A stretch of DNA of 64,000 nt from Zobellia amurskyensis (GTDB taxonomy: Bacteria > Bacteroidota > Bacteroidia > Flavobacteriales > Flavobacteriaceae). The stretch's first letter is position 1, and each line of letters opens with the position of its first letter. The notes beneath the pieces are model-generated. The model was not told where the DNA came from. It saw only the letters and a list, made by a program, of their open reading frames with translations, and did no database searches. The DNA lies in contig NZ_RCNR01000003.1 in NCBI RefSeq assembly GCF_009725985.1, forward strand, positions 62,001 to 126,000, in the 5' to 3' direction. Below, piece after piece: positions 1 through 9,929 of this stretch. A program made the translations under genes and the position numbers.

Positions 1-1943
1 ACAAGATGTAACGGAGAACAAGCCTTTTGGGTGGCATAAAAGGCCCCTGTGGGCATAAGGTAATAATCATAGAGCTGCCAATACATTTTTGGCCAAGCTG
101 CGTTCAACATCCATTGTATAATACCTGTAGATCTATTTTTATGAACTTGAAAGGCCTCAAACATAGGACGCATTAATTCATAATTCATGGCTTGTGCCTT
201 TTTATCAAAATCTTGAAGATTTGCCGGAGCTCCATATCGTTCATTAATGGCAGCAGTAAAACGGCTCAGGTCTGCGAACTCATAGCGGCCACAATGATAA
301 TTCCAAACATCACTTATGGGCCATAGTCGGTCTTCAGGAATAAATTTCTTTAAACTTTCTAATTGGGGTACCTGAGCACCCGGACCCGTTTCGGTATTGA
401 AACCATAGGCTCCGCCAAAATTAGTATCGGTAAACCAGTACACCGGGGCGGTATAGGCGTAGGGTCCTAACATCTTTACACCAGATGAGCCACTGATTTC
501 GCTAATAACATCTTCACTTCCAATTACGTGTTGGTCACTACCAACACCTCCCGTTGAATTCAAATAGGGGCGGGTAGGGTCATATTTAGCGAAGCTGTCA
601 ATATACTTTTGTTCCAATTCGGTAATGGGTACTTTGTCACTGGCCACGGTCCAGACAAATATACTAGGATGGTTACGCAACCAGATTACTTGATCCTCCC
701 AAGCCTGTGCTACATGATCTATATCTTCTGGTTTGTAAACCCCTCCAAATCGTTCATTTACGGGAACGCCCATATGAATTTCATGTTCCCAATGGCAACT
801 CCATCCAACCATGAGTAAAATACCGTACTCGTCACAAAGGTCATACAGTTTGTGGTCTTTACCCCAAAAGCCTTCCAAACGAATAGTATTCAGATTCATT
901 TGTTTGACGTACTTTACTTGTGCTTCAATATTCTCGTGAGTATCCATTAACAAGAGGTCATCGGTCCAACCAGCACCTTTAATTAAGACCTTTTTACCGT
1001 TGATTTTATATCCACGGTGAATATCATCTAACCAATAGTCTTCCACTTCCCGAATACCAAATTTAATTTCAGTAGCATCGGATATTTTATCATTTACAAT
1101 AAATTGAACTTCTAAATTATAGAGATCTGGATTGCCCAAATGGATAGGCCACCAAAGCCTAGGGTTGTCTAGGTTCAATTGAGGATATGCTGCTGGGTTA
1201 TATTCAATGAACATTGAGGCGTTAGCAGCTATAGTCACTTTTTGCTCGAACCGTATATTTTCAATTTGACCAATTAGAATTCCGGAAATCGATAAGTTAG
1301 TAGCGTTTTGTAGCTCTGCTGAAACCGTTAATGCAGCATGATTAAGATTATTTAAATCCACCTTTGATTGAACAAACGGATTCTTAATTTTTACACCTTC
1401 ATGTAAATGAAGTGTTACAGGTCTAAATATACCCATATTACCATCTGGAGGGGAAGGATTCCAATCTACGAAACCAGTACTGAAATCTCCTGGTTTGGGC
1501 GGAATGATTTCTATAGCTAAGATGTTCTTACCTGAAGTAATAGCATTGCTAATATCAAACGAAGTTATGCGGTATGCTCCATTTATAGCGTTGCTGTCTG
1601 CAATTTGTTTCCCATTCAACCAGACATTGGCTTTGTAATTTATACCATCAAAATTTAAACTTGCATTAAGTTCAGCATGCTCTTCACTAATTTGAAAAGA
1701 AGTCGTATACCACCAAGGAACTGTGAATTGTTCGGTTGGAATATCTTTTAAATTTTTTCCGTAATAAGGATCTTTATATATGTTGTTCTCTACCAAAGTA
1801 CCCAAAACAGTAGAGGGAATTTGAGTAGGTATCCAATTTTCGGTTAGGGAGGACTTTAATGAAAGCTGATCACCTGTTTTTGGAACATATTTAGACGATT
1901 GAATTTTCCAATCTTTCTTTAACTCTATTTTTAGACAATTCAT
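1..1943 (-). CDS. GH2 exo-beta-D-glucosaminidase-type glycosidase, C-terminus cut by window edge
   Basis: About 647 residues are visible and the C-terminus runs off the left edge. The order is an N-terminal jelly-roll sugar-binding domain, an Ig-like domain, and a (beta/alpha)8 barrel from about residue 300. The expected acid/base position reads Ser-Asp (S435-D436 in VWTVASD) instead of the Asn-Glu of ordinary GH2 enzymes, and the likely nucleophile is E518 in FNTETG. Ser-Asp is the mark of the exo-beta-D-glucosaminidase (CsxA) subfamily, and the barrel end AAWPKMYWQLYDYY also fits it. The ATG is preceded in frame by a stop, 11 bp after the upstream small gene, and no signal peptide is visible, so the protein may be cytoplasmic. 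It is last in the operon with the SSS symporter. A GH2 beta-mannosidase is the alternative. Confidence 0.8.
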   Translation of the reverse strand, partial: MNCLKIELKKDWKIQSSKYVPKTGDQLSLKSSLTENWIPTQIPSTVLGTLVENNIYKDPYYGKNLKDIPTEQFTVPWWYTTSFQISEEHAELNASLNFDGINYKANVWLNGKQIADSNAINGAYRITSFDISNAITSGKNILAIEIIPPKPGDFSTGFVDWNPSPPDGNMGIFRPVTLHLHEGVKIKNPFVQSKVDLNNLNHAALTVSAELQNATNLSISGILIGQIENIRFEQKVTIAANASMFIEYNPAAYPQLNLDNPRLWWPIHLGNPDLYNLEVQFIVNDKISDATEIKFGIREVEDYWLDDIHRGYKINGKKVLIKGAGWTDDLLLMDTHENIEAQVKYVKQMNLNTIRLEGFWGKDHKLYDLCDEYGILLMVGWSCHWEHEIHMGVPVNERFGGVYKPEDIDHVAQAWEDQVIWLRNHPSIFVWTVASDKVPITELEQKYIDSFAKYDPTRPYLNSTGGVGSDQHVIGSEDVISEISGSSGVKMLGPYAYTAPVYWFTDTNFGGAYGFNTETGPGAQVPQLESLKKFIPEDRLWPISDVWNYHCGRYEFADLSRFTAAINERYGAPANLQDFDKKAQAMNYELMRPMFEAFQVHKNRSTGIIQWMLNAAWPKMYWQLYDYYLMPTGAFYATQKACSPLHL

Positions 1944-1954
1944 CTACGTACTGC

Positions 1955-2188
1955 TTATTTTTCGTTTGTCTTCTTAAATTTTTTTATGGTCCTTCTGGAT
2001 TTCCATATCATACCACCGCCTATTATGACTAAAACCATGCCTGCCACCAAATCGGTCATTTGCTGTACAAATGTTTCTGTGTAGACCATCGCAAATATGA
2101 CAATGATTCCAAATGTTATGATAAAAACCCCTAAGGCATTATTTATCTGGGCATTTTTTATTTTCGCACCTATTTCAACTTCATTCAT
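1955..2188 (-). CDS. Small two-helix membrane protein, unknown function
   Basis: This 77-residue protein has two hydrophobic segments (about residues 18-37 and 45-62), a charged N-terminus and a basic Arg/Lys-rich C-terminal tail (KSRRTIKKFKK). No family was recognised. It lies between another small membrane protein and the GH2 gene with gaps of 17 and 11 bp, so it is very probably cotranscribed with the SSS symporter. It could be an accessory subunit or simply a conserved small membrane protein; nothing in it shows a catalytic role. Confidence 0.6.
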   Translation of the reverse strand: MNEVEIGAKIKNAQINNALGVFIITFGIIVIFAMVYTETFVQQMTDLVAGMVLVIIGGGMIWKSRRTIKKFKKTNEK

Positions 2189-2205
2189 AATAGTTAATTC
2201 TTAAA

Positions 2206-2421
2206 TTAAAAGATGTAGTAAATGGTGGCCAAAATACCCAAAACGGTTAGGGCCCATATTTTTAGGTTCATATACCAGAAACGCTCCTCTTTTTTGATAC
2301 CTTCAAAAACATAATCATTAGGGATTAACAGTACCAAACCTCCTATTACAAGGTAAAGTGAGAAAAATATCATTTTTGCCGTTTCTTGCGAAACCCCAGA
2401 AAGCCAGTCAAAATTTAGCAT
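2206..2421 (-). CDS. Small membrane protein downstream of SSS symporter
   Basis: This 71-residue protein has two predicted helices (about 17-35 and 52-70) separated by a charged loop (EGIKKEERFWYMN). Its start lies immediately after the stop of the SSS symporter gene, so the two are likely translationally coupled. The pairing suggests an accessory protein of the transporter, but this is inferred from position only and the family was not recognised. Confidence 0.6.
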   Translation of the reverse strand: MLNFDWLSGVSQETAKMIFFSLYLVIGGLVLLIPNDYVFEGIKKEERFWYMNLKIWALTVLGILATIYYIF

Positions 2422-2422
2422 A

Positions 2423-3931
2423 TTATAACGATTTGTTTTGGGTTAATATTTTAGAACTGAAAACAAGTCCTTTTAATGATTCTTCGGAGTGTTTCTTGGT
2501 CATAAAGCTCACCGCTATATTTATAATAAACGCTAAAAGGAAGGACCACCATGAAATATAAAGAAATGGGTCTTCAATAGTAAAGAACTGGTCCTTGAAC
2601 ACGTTTAAGAAAATAGCAAAGCCAATACCGATTACCAAAGCAGAAAGGCCGCCCCATTGTGTAGTACGTTTCCAAAAAATACCTAATAGGAGAATAGCAA
2701 ACAATGGGCCTTGGAAGTAAGACATAAAAGTTTGTATGGCTACATAAATTCCTGGAAAGTCACTACTAATGGGAGAGGTGATTACACCGATCACCAATAG
2801 TACTAATGTTGTGATTTGGCCTACTTTAAGATAATGCTTGTCTGTAGCATCTTGTTTGATATAAGGTTCGTAAATATCTTTGGTAAATAAGGTGGCAGTT
2901 GAATTTAATAAAGAATCGACACTAGACATTAAACCAGCGAAAAATGCGGCAAACATAAGGCCCACTAATCCTGGAGGGAGGATGCTTTTTATCATCATAG
3001 GGAGTGCTTGGTCACCGTCGGCCAATTCAGGATGAACCACAACGGCCATAAGACCAGGGAAAAGGACAAGAATGGGAACGAACATTTTTAAGGCAGAACC
3101 AAATATCATACTGGCCTTGGCATGCCATTCATTTTTTGCGGTAAGACAGCGTTGAACTATAGATTGGTTTCCAATCATATAAGCATTTGCCATTACGAAA
3201 GTGAGACCGAATAAAATACCGGTCCATGGAAAGGGAGATTTCGTGTCAGAGGGTTGAATAATGTCAAAATGGCTACGATATTCAGGACCCATGGTGCTGA
3301 TTTTTTCGACCATATTTTCCCATCCACCAACAGCGTCAAGACTCAGATAAACAAGAGCGAAACCACCGGTAAACATGATAATCATCTGAACTACATCTGT
3401 CATAATAACGGCTGTAATTCCTCCAAAATAGGTGTATAGACCAACTACGCCAGCCGTAGATAGGATGGATATCCAAATAGGCCATCCCATTAGAACATTT
3501 AAGAGCACTGCACTTGCCCAAAACAAGACCCCAAGGTCTAAAGCAAAGAATAGAATCCAGGTTACAGAAGCAATCGTTCTTACAGATTTATTATAGCGTC
3601 TTCCTAAATACTCAGGAATAGTGTACATGCCACCGCGCCAGAAATAAGGTATAAATATGAATGCAGCCAATATCATGGCAGGTACTGAGCCTACCCAGTC
3701 AAAATTCCCAACAGATACACCATATCTATAGGCTTGACCAGAGACTCCAACAAAATCCAATGCGCCAATATCTGAAACCACGATAGACATACCAATAGCC
3801 CAAAATGGCAAACTTTTTCCTCCAAGAAAATAATCCTCCGAACTGTTGACGAACTTTTTAAAATAAAGGCCCAATAGGAGCATTCCTAGAATATAGGCTA
3901 TAACAATAAAATAATCAATCCCTGCTAGCAT
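2423..3931 (-). CDS. Sodium/solute symporter (SSS family, SGLT-like)
   Basis: This inner-membrane importer has 502 residues and about 13-14 hydrophobic helices, the usual SSS length and topology. Family features seen are SSEDYFLGGKSLPFWAIG near residue 30, the YTIPEYLGRRYN segment, the FGGITAVIMTDVVQ stretch around 165-180, and AAFFAGLMSSVDSLLNSTATL in the sodium-site helix. It probably imports a monosaccharide, amino sugar or sugar acid released by the neighbouring hydrolases, driven by sodium. It is the first gene of a minus-strand operon (SSS, two small membrane proteins, GH2) and is divergent from the first SusC. The exact substrate cannot be read from the sequence. Confidence 0.9.
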   Translation of the reverse strand: MLAGIDYFIVIAYILGMLLLGLYFKKFVNSSEDYFLGGKSLPFWAIGMSIVVSDIGALDFVGVSGQAYRYGVSVGNFDWVGSVPAMILAAFIFIPYFWRGGMYTIPEYLGRRYNKSVRTIASVTWILFFALDLGVLFWASAVLLNVLMGWPIWISILSTAGVVGLYTYFGGITAVIMTDVVQMIIMFTGGFALVYLSLDAVGGWENMVEKISTMGPEYRSHFDIIQPSDTKSPFPWTGILFGLTFVMANAYMIGNQSIVQRCLTAKNEWHAKASMIFGSALKMFVPILVLFPGLMAVVVHPELADGDQALPMMIKSILPPGLVGLMFAAFFAGLMSSVDSLLNSTATLFTKDIYEPYIKQDATDKHYLKVGQITTLVLLVIGVITSPISSDFPGIYVAIQTFMSYFQGPLFAILLLGIFWKRTTQWGGLSALVIGIGFAIFLNVFKDQFFTIEDPFLYISWWSFLLAFIINIAVSFMTKKHSEESLKGLVFSSKILTQNKSL

Positions 3932-4149
3932 AGTGTATATTTATTAATACTTACAAATTAACTTGAATTAGAAATAAAGAATTTGTTATATCTTATTTTG
4001 TTTACATATAATATTACCCTAAGAGCGGCTTTTTTATAGAATATCCAGTTTTTTAAGTCAAAATATACAAAGTTGTAAGGGTGAATTATCAGTTTGACAG
4101 GGAATACAACTGACTTGGAAATCTTCTTTGATTACAGTATTTCTTTATT

Positions 4150-4166
4150 GAAGCTCAAAGAGCTTC
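4150..4166. repeat. Perfect inverted repeat (7-bp arms, 3-bp spacer), possible operator
   Basis: GAAGCTC and GAGCTTC are exact reverse complements separated by AAA. The dyad sits in the middle of the divergent spacer between the SSS symporter and SusC. No T-run follows, so it does not look like a terminator. A dimeric regulator binding site is possible but not shown. Confidence 0.4.
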
Positions 4167-4681
4167 GTTGAATTGAGAAGCCTATATCTCCGTTTGCATC
4201 TCTTTACCTTAATTATAGAGGAACATATTTTTTGGTTATGTAGTCATAAAAATGTTTAAGGCATCAATGTGGGTTGAAGAATTAATAAAAACTTTGGTGC
4301 ATAATAAAATATTACCTCATTTAGATAATATGAAACGTTTGAGGGCTTGTGTTTAGACAACCCTATTCTATAAGGATATATTAAAATTCTTTTCAGGTTT
4401 GAACAAGATTTATACGTCCAGGGAAAATCACCTTTTATATAAATAAAAGAGGGGTGTTGTGAATTTCAAATTAATTATTATGTATCGATATTTTTTCCTC
4501 AAAAAGTTACTTTTTAGTGGGCTAAACCAATTCAATAAGTAAGTTTTCTCTTTATCCAGCAATAAAATGAACTAATGCAATATTAACCTTACATTAAATA
4601 TTTACTAAAAAAAAAGTAAAAAAAGATAAAATATCATAAGAATATAATACAATACCATATGTTTTAACACAATTTTTAGAA

Positions 4682-4689
4682 TAGATTTG
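4682..4689 (+). promoter_or_regulatory. Bacteroidota -7 element (TAGATTTG) upstream of SusC
   Basis: TAGATTTG fits the Bacteroidota consensus TAnnTTTG and lies 46 bp before the SusC start codon, leaving a plausible 5' leader. No clear TTTG -33 element was found at the right distance, so the assignment rests on the -7 motif and position. Confidence 0.4.
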
Positions 4690-4735
4690 TTTTATCATAA
4701 TAACTAAACTGAATATTTATTTTAATCGAACAACT

Positions 4736-7700
4736 ATGAAAAAAAGAAACTTACAGTGGTTGACGTTTCTTCTGTTAAGCATGTTTTTTGGTGTTGCACA
4801 TGCTCAACAAGAGATAACTGGAGTCGTCAGCAGTGTTGAAGGAGAATTGTTACCTGGAGTTTCAGTAGTACTGAAAGGAACAATTACCGGAGTATCAACT
4901 GATTTTGATGGAAATTACAGCATTCAAGTACCAGGCAATGATGCGGTTTTGGTATTTTCTTATTTAGGAATGACTACGCAGGAAGTGGTTGTGGGGAATC
5001 GTACCACAATAAATGTAGCAATGGTGACTTCTTCTGAAGCATTAGATGAGGTAGTTGTTACTGCGTTAGGTATTTCTAGGGAAAAAAAATCGCTGGGATA
5101 TTCGGTAAGTGAAGTTTCTGGTGATGCAATAGACAATGTTCCTCAAGAGAACGCCATGAACGCCCTTTCCGGAAAAGTTTCCGGTGTAGCAATAAACTCT
5201 ACGGGCGGTCCGGGTTCAACTGTTAACATTAATATTAGAGGGGCATCTTCTTTATCCAGTGATAACCAGCCACTTTTTGTAATAGATGGAACACCGGTAA
5301 TTAGTTCTGTAAATAACATTGGTGGTGTAGGAAGCGATAATAAGGCAGATTACGGAAATGCAATTTCTGATATTAATGCTGATGACATTGCTAGTATGAC
5401 GGTGTTAAAGGGAGCTAGCGCAGCTGCACTTTATGGTTCTAGAGCGGCAAACGGAGTAATACTGATTACTACAAAATCCGGTAAATCAAAAAAAGGATTA
5501 GGAGTGACGATTAATTCTAGTTCGGTTTTTGACATTCCTTACCGTTATTTGGACACGCATACGCAATTTGCTGCTGGGTCCAGACCTTATACAGAGGATA
5601 ATTTTCCTTCTAATTCATACGGAGCCATAATTATTGGTGAAACGTCTTCTGCCTGGGCGGGTCCTGCCTTAGATCAAGGAATAAAAGCTATTCATTGGCC
5701 TTATACGCAACAAGAAATATCAAGTGGGGTTCCAGTCGCTAGAGAATTAAAATCATATGATAATCCTGCTAATTTCTTTAACACAGCAATTACAACAACC
5801 AATAATATTTCAATTCAGGATAATACGGAAAGAATTAATTATAGATTGTCCTACTCAGATTTAAAGAACAAAGGATTCATTCCAAATTCGGATTTGAACA
5901 AGCATAGTATTAGTCTAAATTCTTCGCTAAAATTAAACGAGAAAATTACGGTTAGCTCTAGTCTAAATTACACCAAATCAGGTGCTGACAATAGACCTGC
6001 AACTAACCGTGGTGCGAATCCTATACAAGCATTATATGAAATTGCTCCCCACATAGATGTGCGTGAAATGAGGGATTATTGGTTGCCGGGTTATGAAGGT
6101 TTACTTCAAAACTCACCTTATACCTTTGGTGATGACCCTACTGAAACTGAGTGGAACAATCCTTATTTCTTAGCAAATGAAGTAAACAACGGTTTTGAAA
6201 GAAATAGGTTTTATGGAAACGTAAAAGGAGATTGGCAAATAACCGATGAGTTCTCCGCCATGTTGCGCTATAATTTTGATGAGATTAACGAGAGTAGAGA
6301 AACCAAAATGTCAAAAGGATATACAGGAGATATCAATGGGGCCTACGGTATACAGGACATCTTAAGTAATGAAATAAATGTTGATTTCTTGCTGACTTAT
6401 GCTAAGCGGTTCAACGATTGGGATTTTTCTGTTTCTGCAGGTGGAAATAAAAGAACTGCTAAATCGTCTTCCGTTAGTAATTCAACCATAAATAGAGGGT
6501 CAGGTATTTTGGCTCCGGGTCTTTTTACCTTATCCAATATTGCTCCGGATAACTTAAACTATGTCTCTATTAAGAGTGAAAGACAAGTAAATAGTCTATA
6601 CGGTTTAGTAAGTATTGGCTTTAAGGATATGTTTTATATTGATGCTACGGGAAGAAATGATTGGTCCAGTACGCTGCCGGATAATAATAATTCATATTTC
6701 TATCCTTCAATATCTTCAAGTTTATTGGTTAATAAAGCGCTAGGTTTAGGCGGTGCCGTTTCCTTGATCAAGCTAAGAGCAGGTTATGCTGAGGTAGGTA
6801 ACGATACTTTTGCCTATAATTTACAACCTGTACTGAATAGCGGGACTTCATGGGGTAATGGATCATTGCTTTCCGTGCCGGAAACTTTATTAAATCCAGA
6901 TTTGAAATCTGAATCTCAAAATTCATGGGAAGTAGGTACCGATCTAGCCTTTTTTAATAATCGTCTTCGCATGGATTTTACATATTATGAAAGTGATAAC
7001 AAAGATCAAATATTTCCTGTTGATACCCCAGTATCTTCAGGTTTTGGATCTAGATTCATTAATGCAGGTTTATTAACAAGTACGGGTATTGAAGCAGGTT
7101 TAAATGCTACACTTATAAATAATGATGACTTCCGTTGGGATATGGGCTTTGTATACGGACGAAACCGCACTAGAGTGATGGAGTTGGCCGATGGTATGAA
7201 CTCTATAACTTTATGGACAGATGCTAAAGGAGGTGCAATTACATGGTTGGGCGAAGAAATAGGGAATATTGTTGATCGAGCACTTGTTCGTGTTGATGAC
7301 CCTAATTCTCCTTATAATGGCTGGCCAATTATTGATGATGAAGGTTTTGAAGATAGTGATAGTACTCTTGAGGACGAGAATGGAAATAGGGTAGCTCCGA
7401 TTATCGGAAATTTCAATCCAGACTTTACCTTAGGGATGACGACTACAGCTTCCTATAAAAATTGGTCTATCTCTATGAATTTTGATTGGAGAAAAGGAGG
7501 GCAATTCGTTTCCCAAACTCATAGATATGGGGAATCAGATATGCATACCCAGCGTTGGTTAGATGGACTGAATGATTTTAGTGATGTAGGCGACGTACCA
7601 ACTTATATAAAAAATAACGCTGATCAATATCTTTCTGAAGATGGTGATTTTTATGTCCTAGTTGGTGGGCCCACAGCAGAAGCTGGTGGTTACCCAGTAA

Positions 7701-8149
7701 CTGAAGGAGGGATTACTTTAAATGATGGTGTGTTTATGCCAGGTGTACAAGGAGAGTATGATGATGACGGTAACTTTGTAGCTACAGCAGAAAACTTAGG
7801 CGGAGAGGGTACTGTATATACAAGATATCAAGATCATTATGGATGGGATTTTACACGAAATGCAACTTTTGATGCCGATTTTATAAAGTTAAGGGATATC
7901 TCTATTACCTATAGTGTTCCTAGTAAGATGATTCAGAAGATAGGATTACAAAATTTAGCGATATCATTATTCAGTCGTAATATCATCTTATGGACCAAAG
8001 CAGATATCGGTATAGATCCTGAGATGGCTTTTCAACAAGAGGCCACTACGCAAGGTAGTAGTGGTATTCAATTTAAACAAGGTATTGAACGCTTTAATGT
8101 AAACCCATGGGCTATACCAGTAGGTTTTAAACTTAATTTAAGTTTTTAA
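4736..8149 (+). CDS. SusC-like TonB-dependent outer-membrane receptor (first pair)
   Basis: This outer-membrane barrel imports oligosaccharides together with the SusD lipoprotein encoded next to it. It has 1137 residues, the usual SusC length. A signal peptide ends near residue 24 (VAHAQQ). A carboxypeptidase-regulatory-like beta domain follows (about 25-110, DFDGNYSIQV), then the EALDEVVVTALG stretch before the plug (about 115-240, with PLFVIDGTPV and ALYGSRAANGVILITTK), and a long beta-barrel ending in the aromatic-terminated strand FKLNLSF. It is the first gene of the plus-strand operon, 32 bp before susD. The second SusC at 46 kb is a clear paralog of nearly equal length. Confidence 0.96.
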   Translation: MKKRNLQWLTFLLLSMFFGVAHAQQEITGVVSSVEGELLPGVSVVLKGTITGVSTDFDGNYSIQVPGNDAVLVFSYLGMTTQEVVVGNRTTINVAMVTSSEALDEVVVTALGISREKKSLGYSVSEVSGDAIDNVPQENAMNALSGKVSGVAINSTGGPGSTVNINIRGASSLSSDNQPLFVIDGTPVISSVNNIGGVGSDNKADYGNAISDINADDIASMTVLKGASAAALYGSRAANGVILITTKSGKSKKGLGVTINSSSVFDIPYRYLDTHTQFAAGSRPYTEDNFPSNSYGAIIIGETSSAWAGPALDQGIKAIHWPYTQQEISSGVPVARELKSYDNPANFFNTAITTTNNISIQDNTERINYRLSYSDLKNKGFIPNSDLNKHSISLNSSLKLNEKITVSSSLNYTKSGADNRPATNRGANPIQALYEIAPHIDVREMRDYWLPGYEGLLQNSPYTFGDDPTETEWNNPYFLANEVNNGFERNRFYGNVKGDWQITDEFSAMLRYNFDEINESRETKMSKGYTGDINGAYGIQDILSNEINVDFLLTYAKRFNDWDFSVSAGGNKRTAKSSSVSNSTINRGSGILAPGLFTLSNIAPDNLNYVSIKSERQVNSLYGLVSIGFKDMFYIDATGRNDWSSTLPDNNNSYFYPSISSSLLVNKALGLGGAVSLIKLRAGYAEVGNDTFAYNLQPVLNSGTSWGNGSLLSVPETLLNPDLKSESQNSWEVGTDLAFFNNRLRMDFTYYESDNKDQIFPVDTPVSSGFGSRFINAGLLTSTGIEAGLNATLINNDDFRWDMGFVYGRNRTRVMELADGMNSITLWTDAKGGAITWLGEEIGNIVDRALVRVDDPNSPYNGWPIIDDEGFEDSDSTLEDENGNRVAPIIGNFNPDFTLGMTTTASYKNWSISMNFDWRKGGQFVSQTHRYGESDMHTQRWLDGLNDFSDVGDVPTYIKNNADQYLSEDGDFYVLVGGPTAEAGGYPVTEGGITLNDGVFMPGVQGEYDDDGNFVATAENLGGEGTVYTRYQDHYGWDFTRNATFDADFIKLRDISITYSVPSKMIQKIGLQNLAISLFSRNIILWTKADIGIDPEMAFQQEATTQGSSGIQFKQGIERFNVNPWAIPVGFKLNLSF

Positions 8150-8181
8150 ATAAAGGCTGTTAATAATAAATAAAATAAATT

Positions 8182-9876
8182 ATGACGACTATAAATAAAC
8201 TATTTAAACTGATGTTAGCTGTGTGCATCTTGTCATCATCTTCCTGCGACAATGACATCACGGATATAAATACAAATCCCAATGGGGTAAACTTTAATGA
8301 GGCAAATCCTAGTTTTCTTCTTACGGATGTCATGGTAAATACAGCCATGGATGTAGGAAATAAAGGTTACAGTGAGCCATTATCGGCATTTGTGCAATAT
8401 ACCCAGAAAGATTCCTGGGGAACAAATGACTATGATTGGTCTGGAAGTGGCTGGGAAGACTATTACAACAATTTGCGTACGGCTAAATTAGCCTTGGAAA
8501 GATCACAGGAGTTAGGGTATAAATTTCATGAAGCCGTAGCTACTATTCTTATGGCCCATAATTTTGCCCTACTTACGGATTTTTATGGTGATGTGCCATA
8601 TTCAGAGGCAGTTGAGGGAGATGGAGAAGTTCTTCTGCCTAAATATGATTCTCAAGAATCCATTTATAAAGGTGTAATATCTGATTTTGAGTCGGCTTCG
8701 GCAATGCTTTCTTCCAATATGGGCAGCCTAGAGGTTTTTGTATCTACCCAAGATATCTTTTTTGAAGGAGATGCCGAAAAATGGGTAAAGTATGCCAATT
8801 CATTGGCGCTTAGGTATTATATGAGATTATCGGAAAAAGACCCAGCGTTTGCGGGGGCTGGCGTACAATCTACGTTAACGAAACCTTTGATTGAAAGTGT
8901 AGATGAAGAAGCGGCTATACCTTATTTAGGAACAAGCCCTGATAATTCACAACCAAGTAACGGTCAACAGGGTACACCATCTAATTTTATTCGTGTAAAA
9001 CCGTGCACCACATTTACTTATAAACTGGCAGCTTTAGATGATCCAAGAAGAGATATCTGGTTCGATGCTGTCCAAATTCCTATAAAAGTGGTGCCTGCTG
9101 CGGACGTTCCTGGTGGCGCTGATGATACTGTAGTAGACGGTGTTAGGTATATCAATGAAGAAACTCTTACAGATAATGGCTTCAAGATTTTTGATTTGGA
9201 TACTTGGTATGAAGATCGTATAGCTGGGTTGAGTTTAATTGATACCAGTAGTGTGTATGTGGGTATTCCTGTGTCCTATCAAGGATCGGAACCCTATACA
9301 TATAACTTAAACCCAACCCCGGTGCAAGGAGGTGGTAACGTTCATGTTTCATTAATGAACCCAATGTTTAATGATGTGTCAGGGTCAAATTTAAAGGCAC
9401 GTGTATTTTCTTATGCGGAACTTTGCTTTTTAAAGGCCGAAGCAGCATTAAAAGGTTGGGGGACAGATGCAGAAGGTAACTATAATAAAGGGGTTGAGGC
9501 TTCTTTTGAAACTTGGGGCATTGCGGATCAGTATACAGATTATATAGATAACGAAGGTGTAGCATTTGATGGTACTTTGGCTCAGGTCATGGAGCAGAAA
9601 TGGATTGCTAATTTTAGTTCTGCATCTGAAGCTTATTTAGATTGGAGACGCACAGGGTTACCTGATCTTCAAACAGGTCCATTTGCTCTGTCAACAGTCA
9701 TTCCGGTGCGTTTTGTGTATCCTACAGAGAATAGTACATTGAATAGAGAGAATTATTATGATGCTTTGAGCAGTTTGGAAACAACCGAGTATACGGATGA
9801 TGTTCCTGGCTATATTGAAAACGATACGCCTTGGTCAAAACCTTGGATTTTACAAGGAGTTTCCACTCCATGGTAG
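8182..9876 (+). CDS. SusD/RagB-family surface glycan-binding lipoprotein (first pair)
   Basis: This 564-residue lipoprotein has a lipobox cysteine at residue 22 (SSSSC), so it is lipid-anchored and should sit on the cell surface as the lid of the SusC channel. The body shows the SusD-like pattern: N-terminal NTNPNG, FVQYTQKDSW, a helical TPR-like region including LMAHNFALLTDFYGDVPYSEA, WVKYANSLALRYYMRLS, and the C-terminal SEAYLDWRRTGLPDL. These match the SusD-like_2 type. It follows SusC directly, and a strong terminator-like hairpin lies after its stop. Confidence 0.95.
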   Translation: MTTINKLFKLMLAVCILSSSSCDNDITDINTNPNGVNFNEANPSFLLTDVMVNTAMDVGNKGYSEPLSAFVQYTQKDSWGTNDYDWSGSGWEDYYNNLRTAKLALERSQELGYKFHEAVATILMAHNFALLTDFYGDVPYSEAVEGDGEVLLPKYDSQESIYKGVISDFESASAMLSSNMGSLEVFVSTQDIFFEGDAEKWVKYANSLALRYYMRLSEKDPAFAGAGVQSTLTKPLIESVDEEAAIPYLGTSPDNSQPSNGQQGTPSNFIRVKPCTTFTYKLAALDDPRRDIWFDAVQIPIKVVPAADVPGGADDTVVDGVRYINEETLTDNGFKIFDLDTWYEDRIAGLSLIDTSSVYVGIPVSYQGSEPYTYNLNPTPVQGGGNVHVSLMNPMFNDVSGSNLKARVFSYAELCFLKAEAALKGWGTDAEGNYNKGVEASFETWGIADQYTDYIDNEGVAFDGTLAQVMEQKWIANFSSASEAYLDWRRTGLPDLQTGPFALSTVIPVRFVYPTENSTLNRENYYDALSSLETTEYTDDVPGYIENDTPWSKPWILQGVSTPW

Positions 9877-9929
9877 TTTGAGTAATTTATAAGGTAAGAT
9901 TAAAATTTTTATTTGAGTTTGCTAGTTTT

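Larger units (their letters stand above)
3932..4735. other. Divergent intergenic region between SSS operon and first SusC/SusD operon
   Basis: No convincing gene was found in these 804 bp, which are very AT-rich near the SusC side. The spacer must hold the promoters of both the minus-strand symporter operon and the plus-strand SusC operon. It contains a perfect 7-3-7 dyad (4150-4166) and a TAnnTTTG element near the SusC start, listed separately. A regulatory small RNA or leader cannot be excluded. Confidence 0.7.

Noticed and set aside
2358-2561. Plus-strand ORF of 67 codons
   Set aside because: It overlaps the ends of the SSS symporter and small membrane protein genes in antisense, has no recognisable features and no upstream context.
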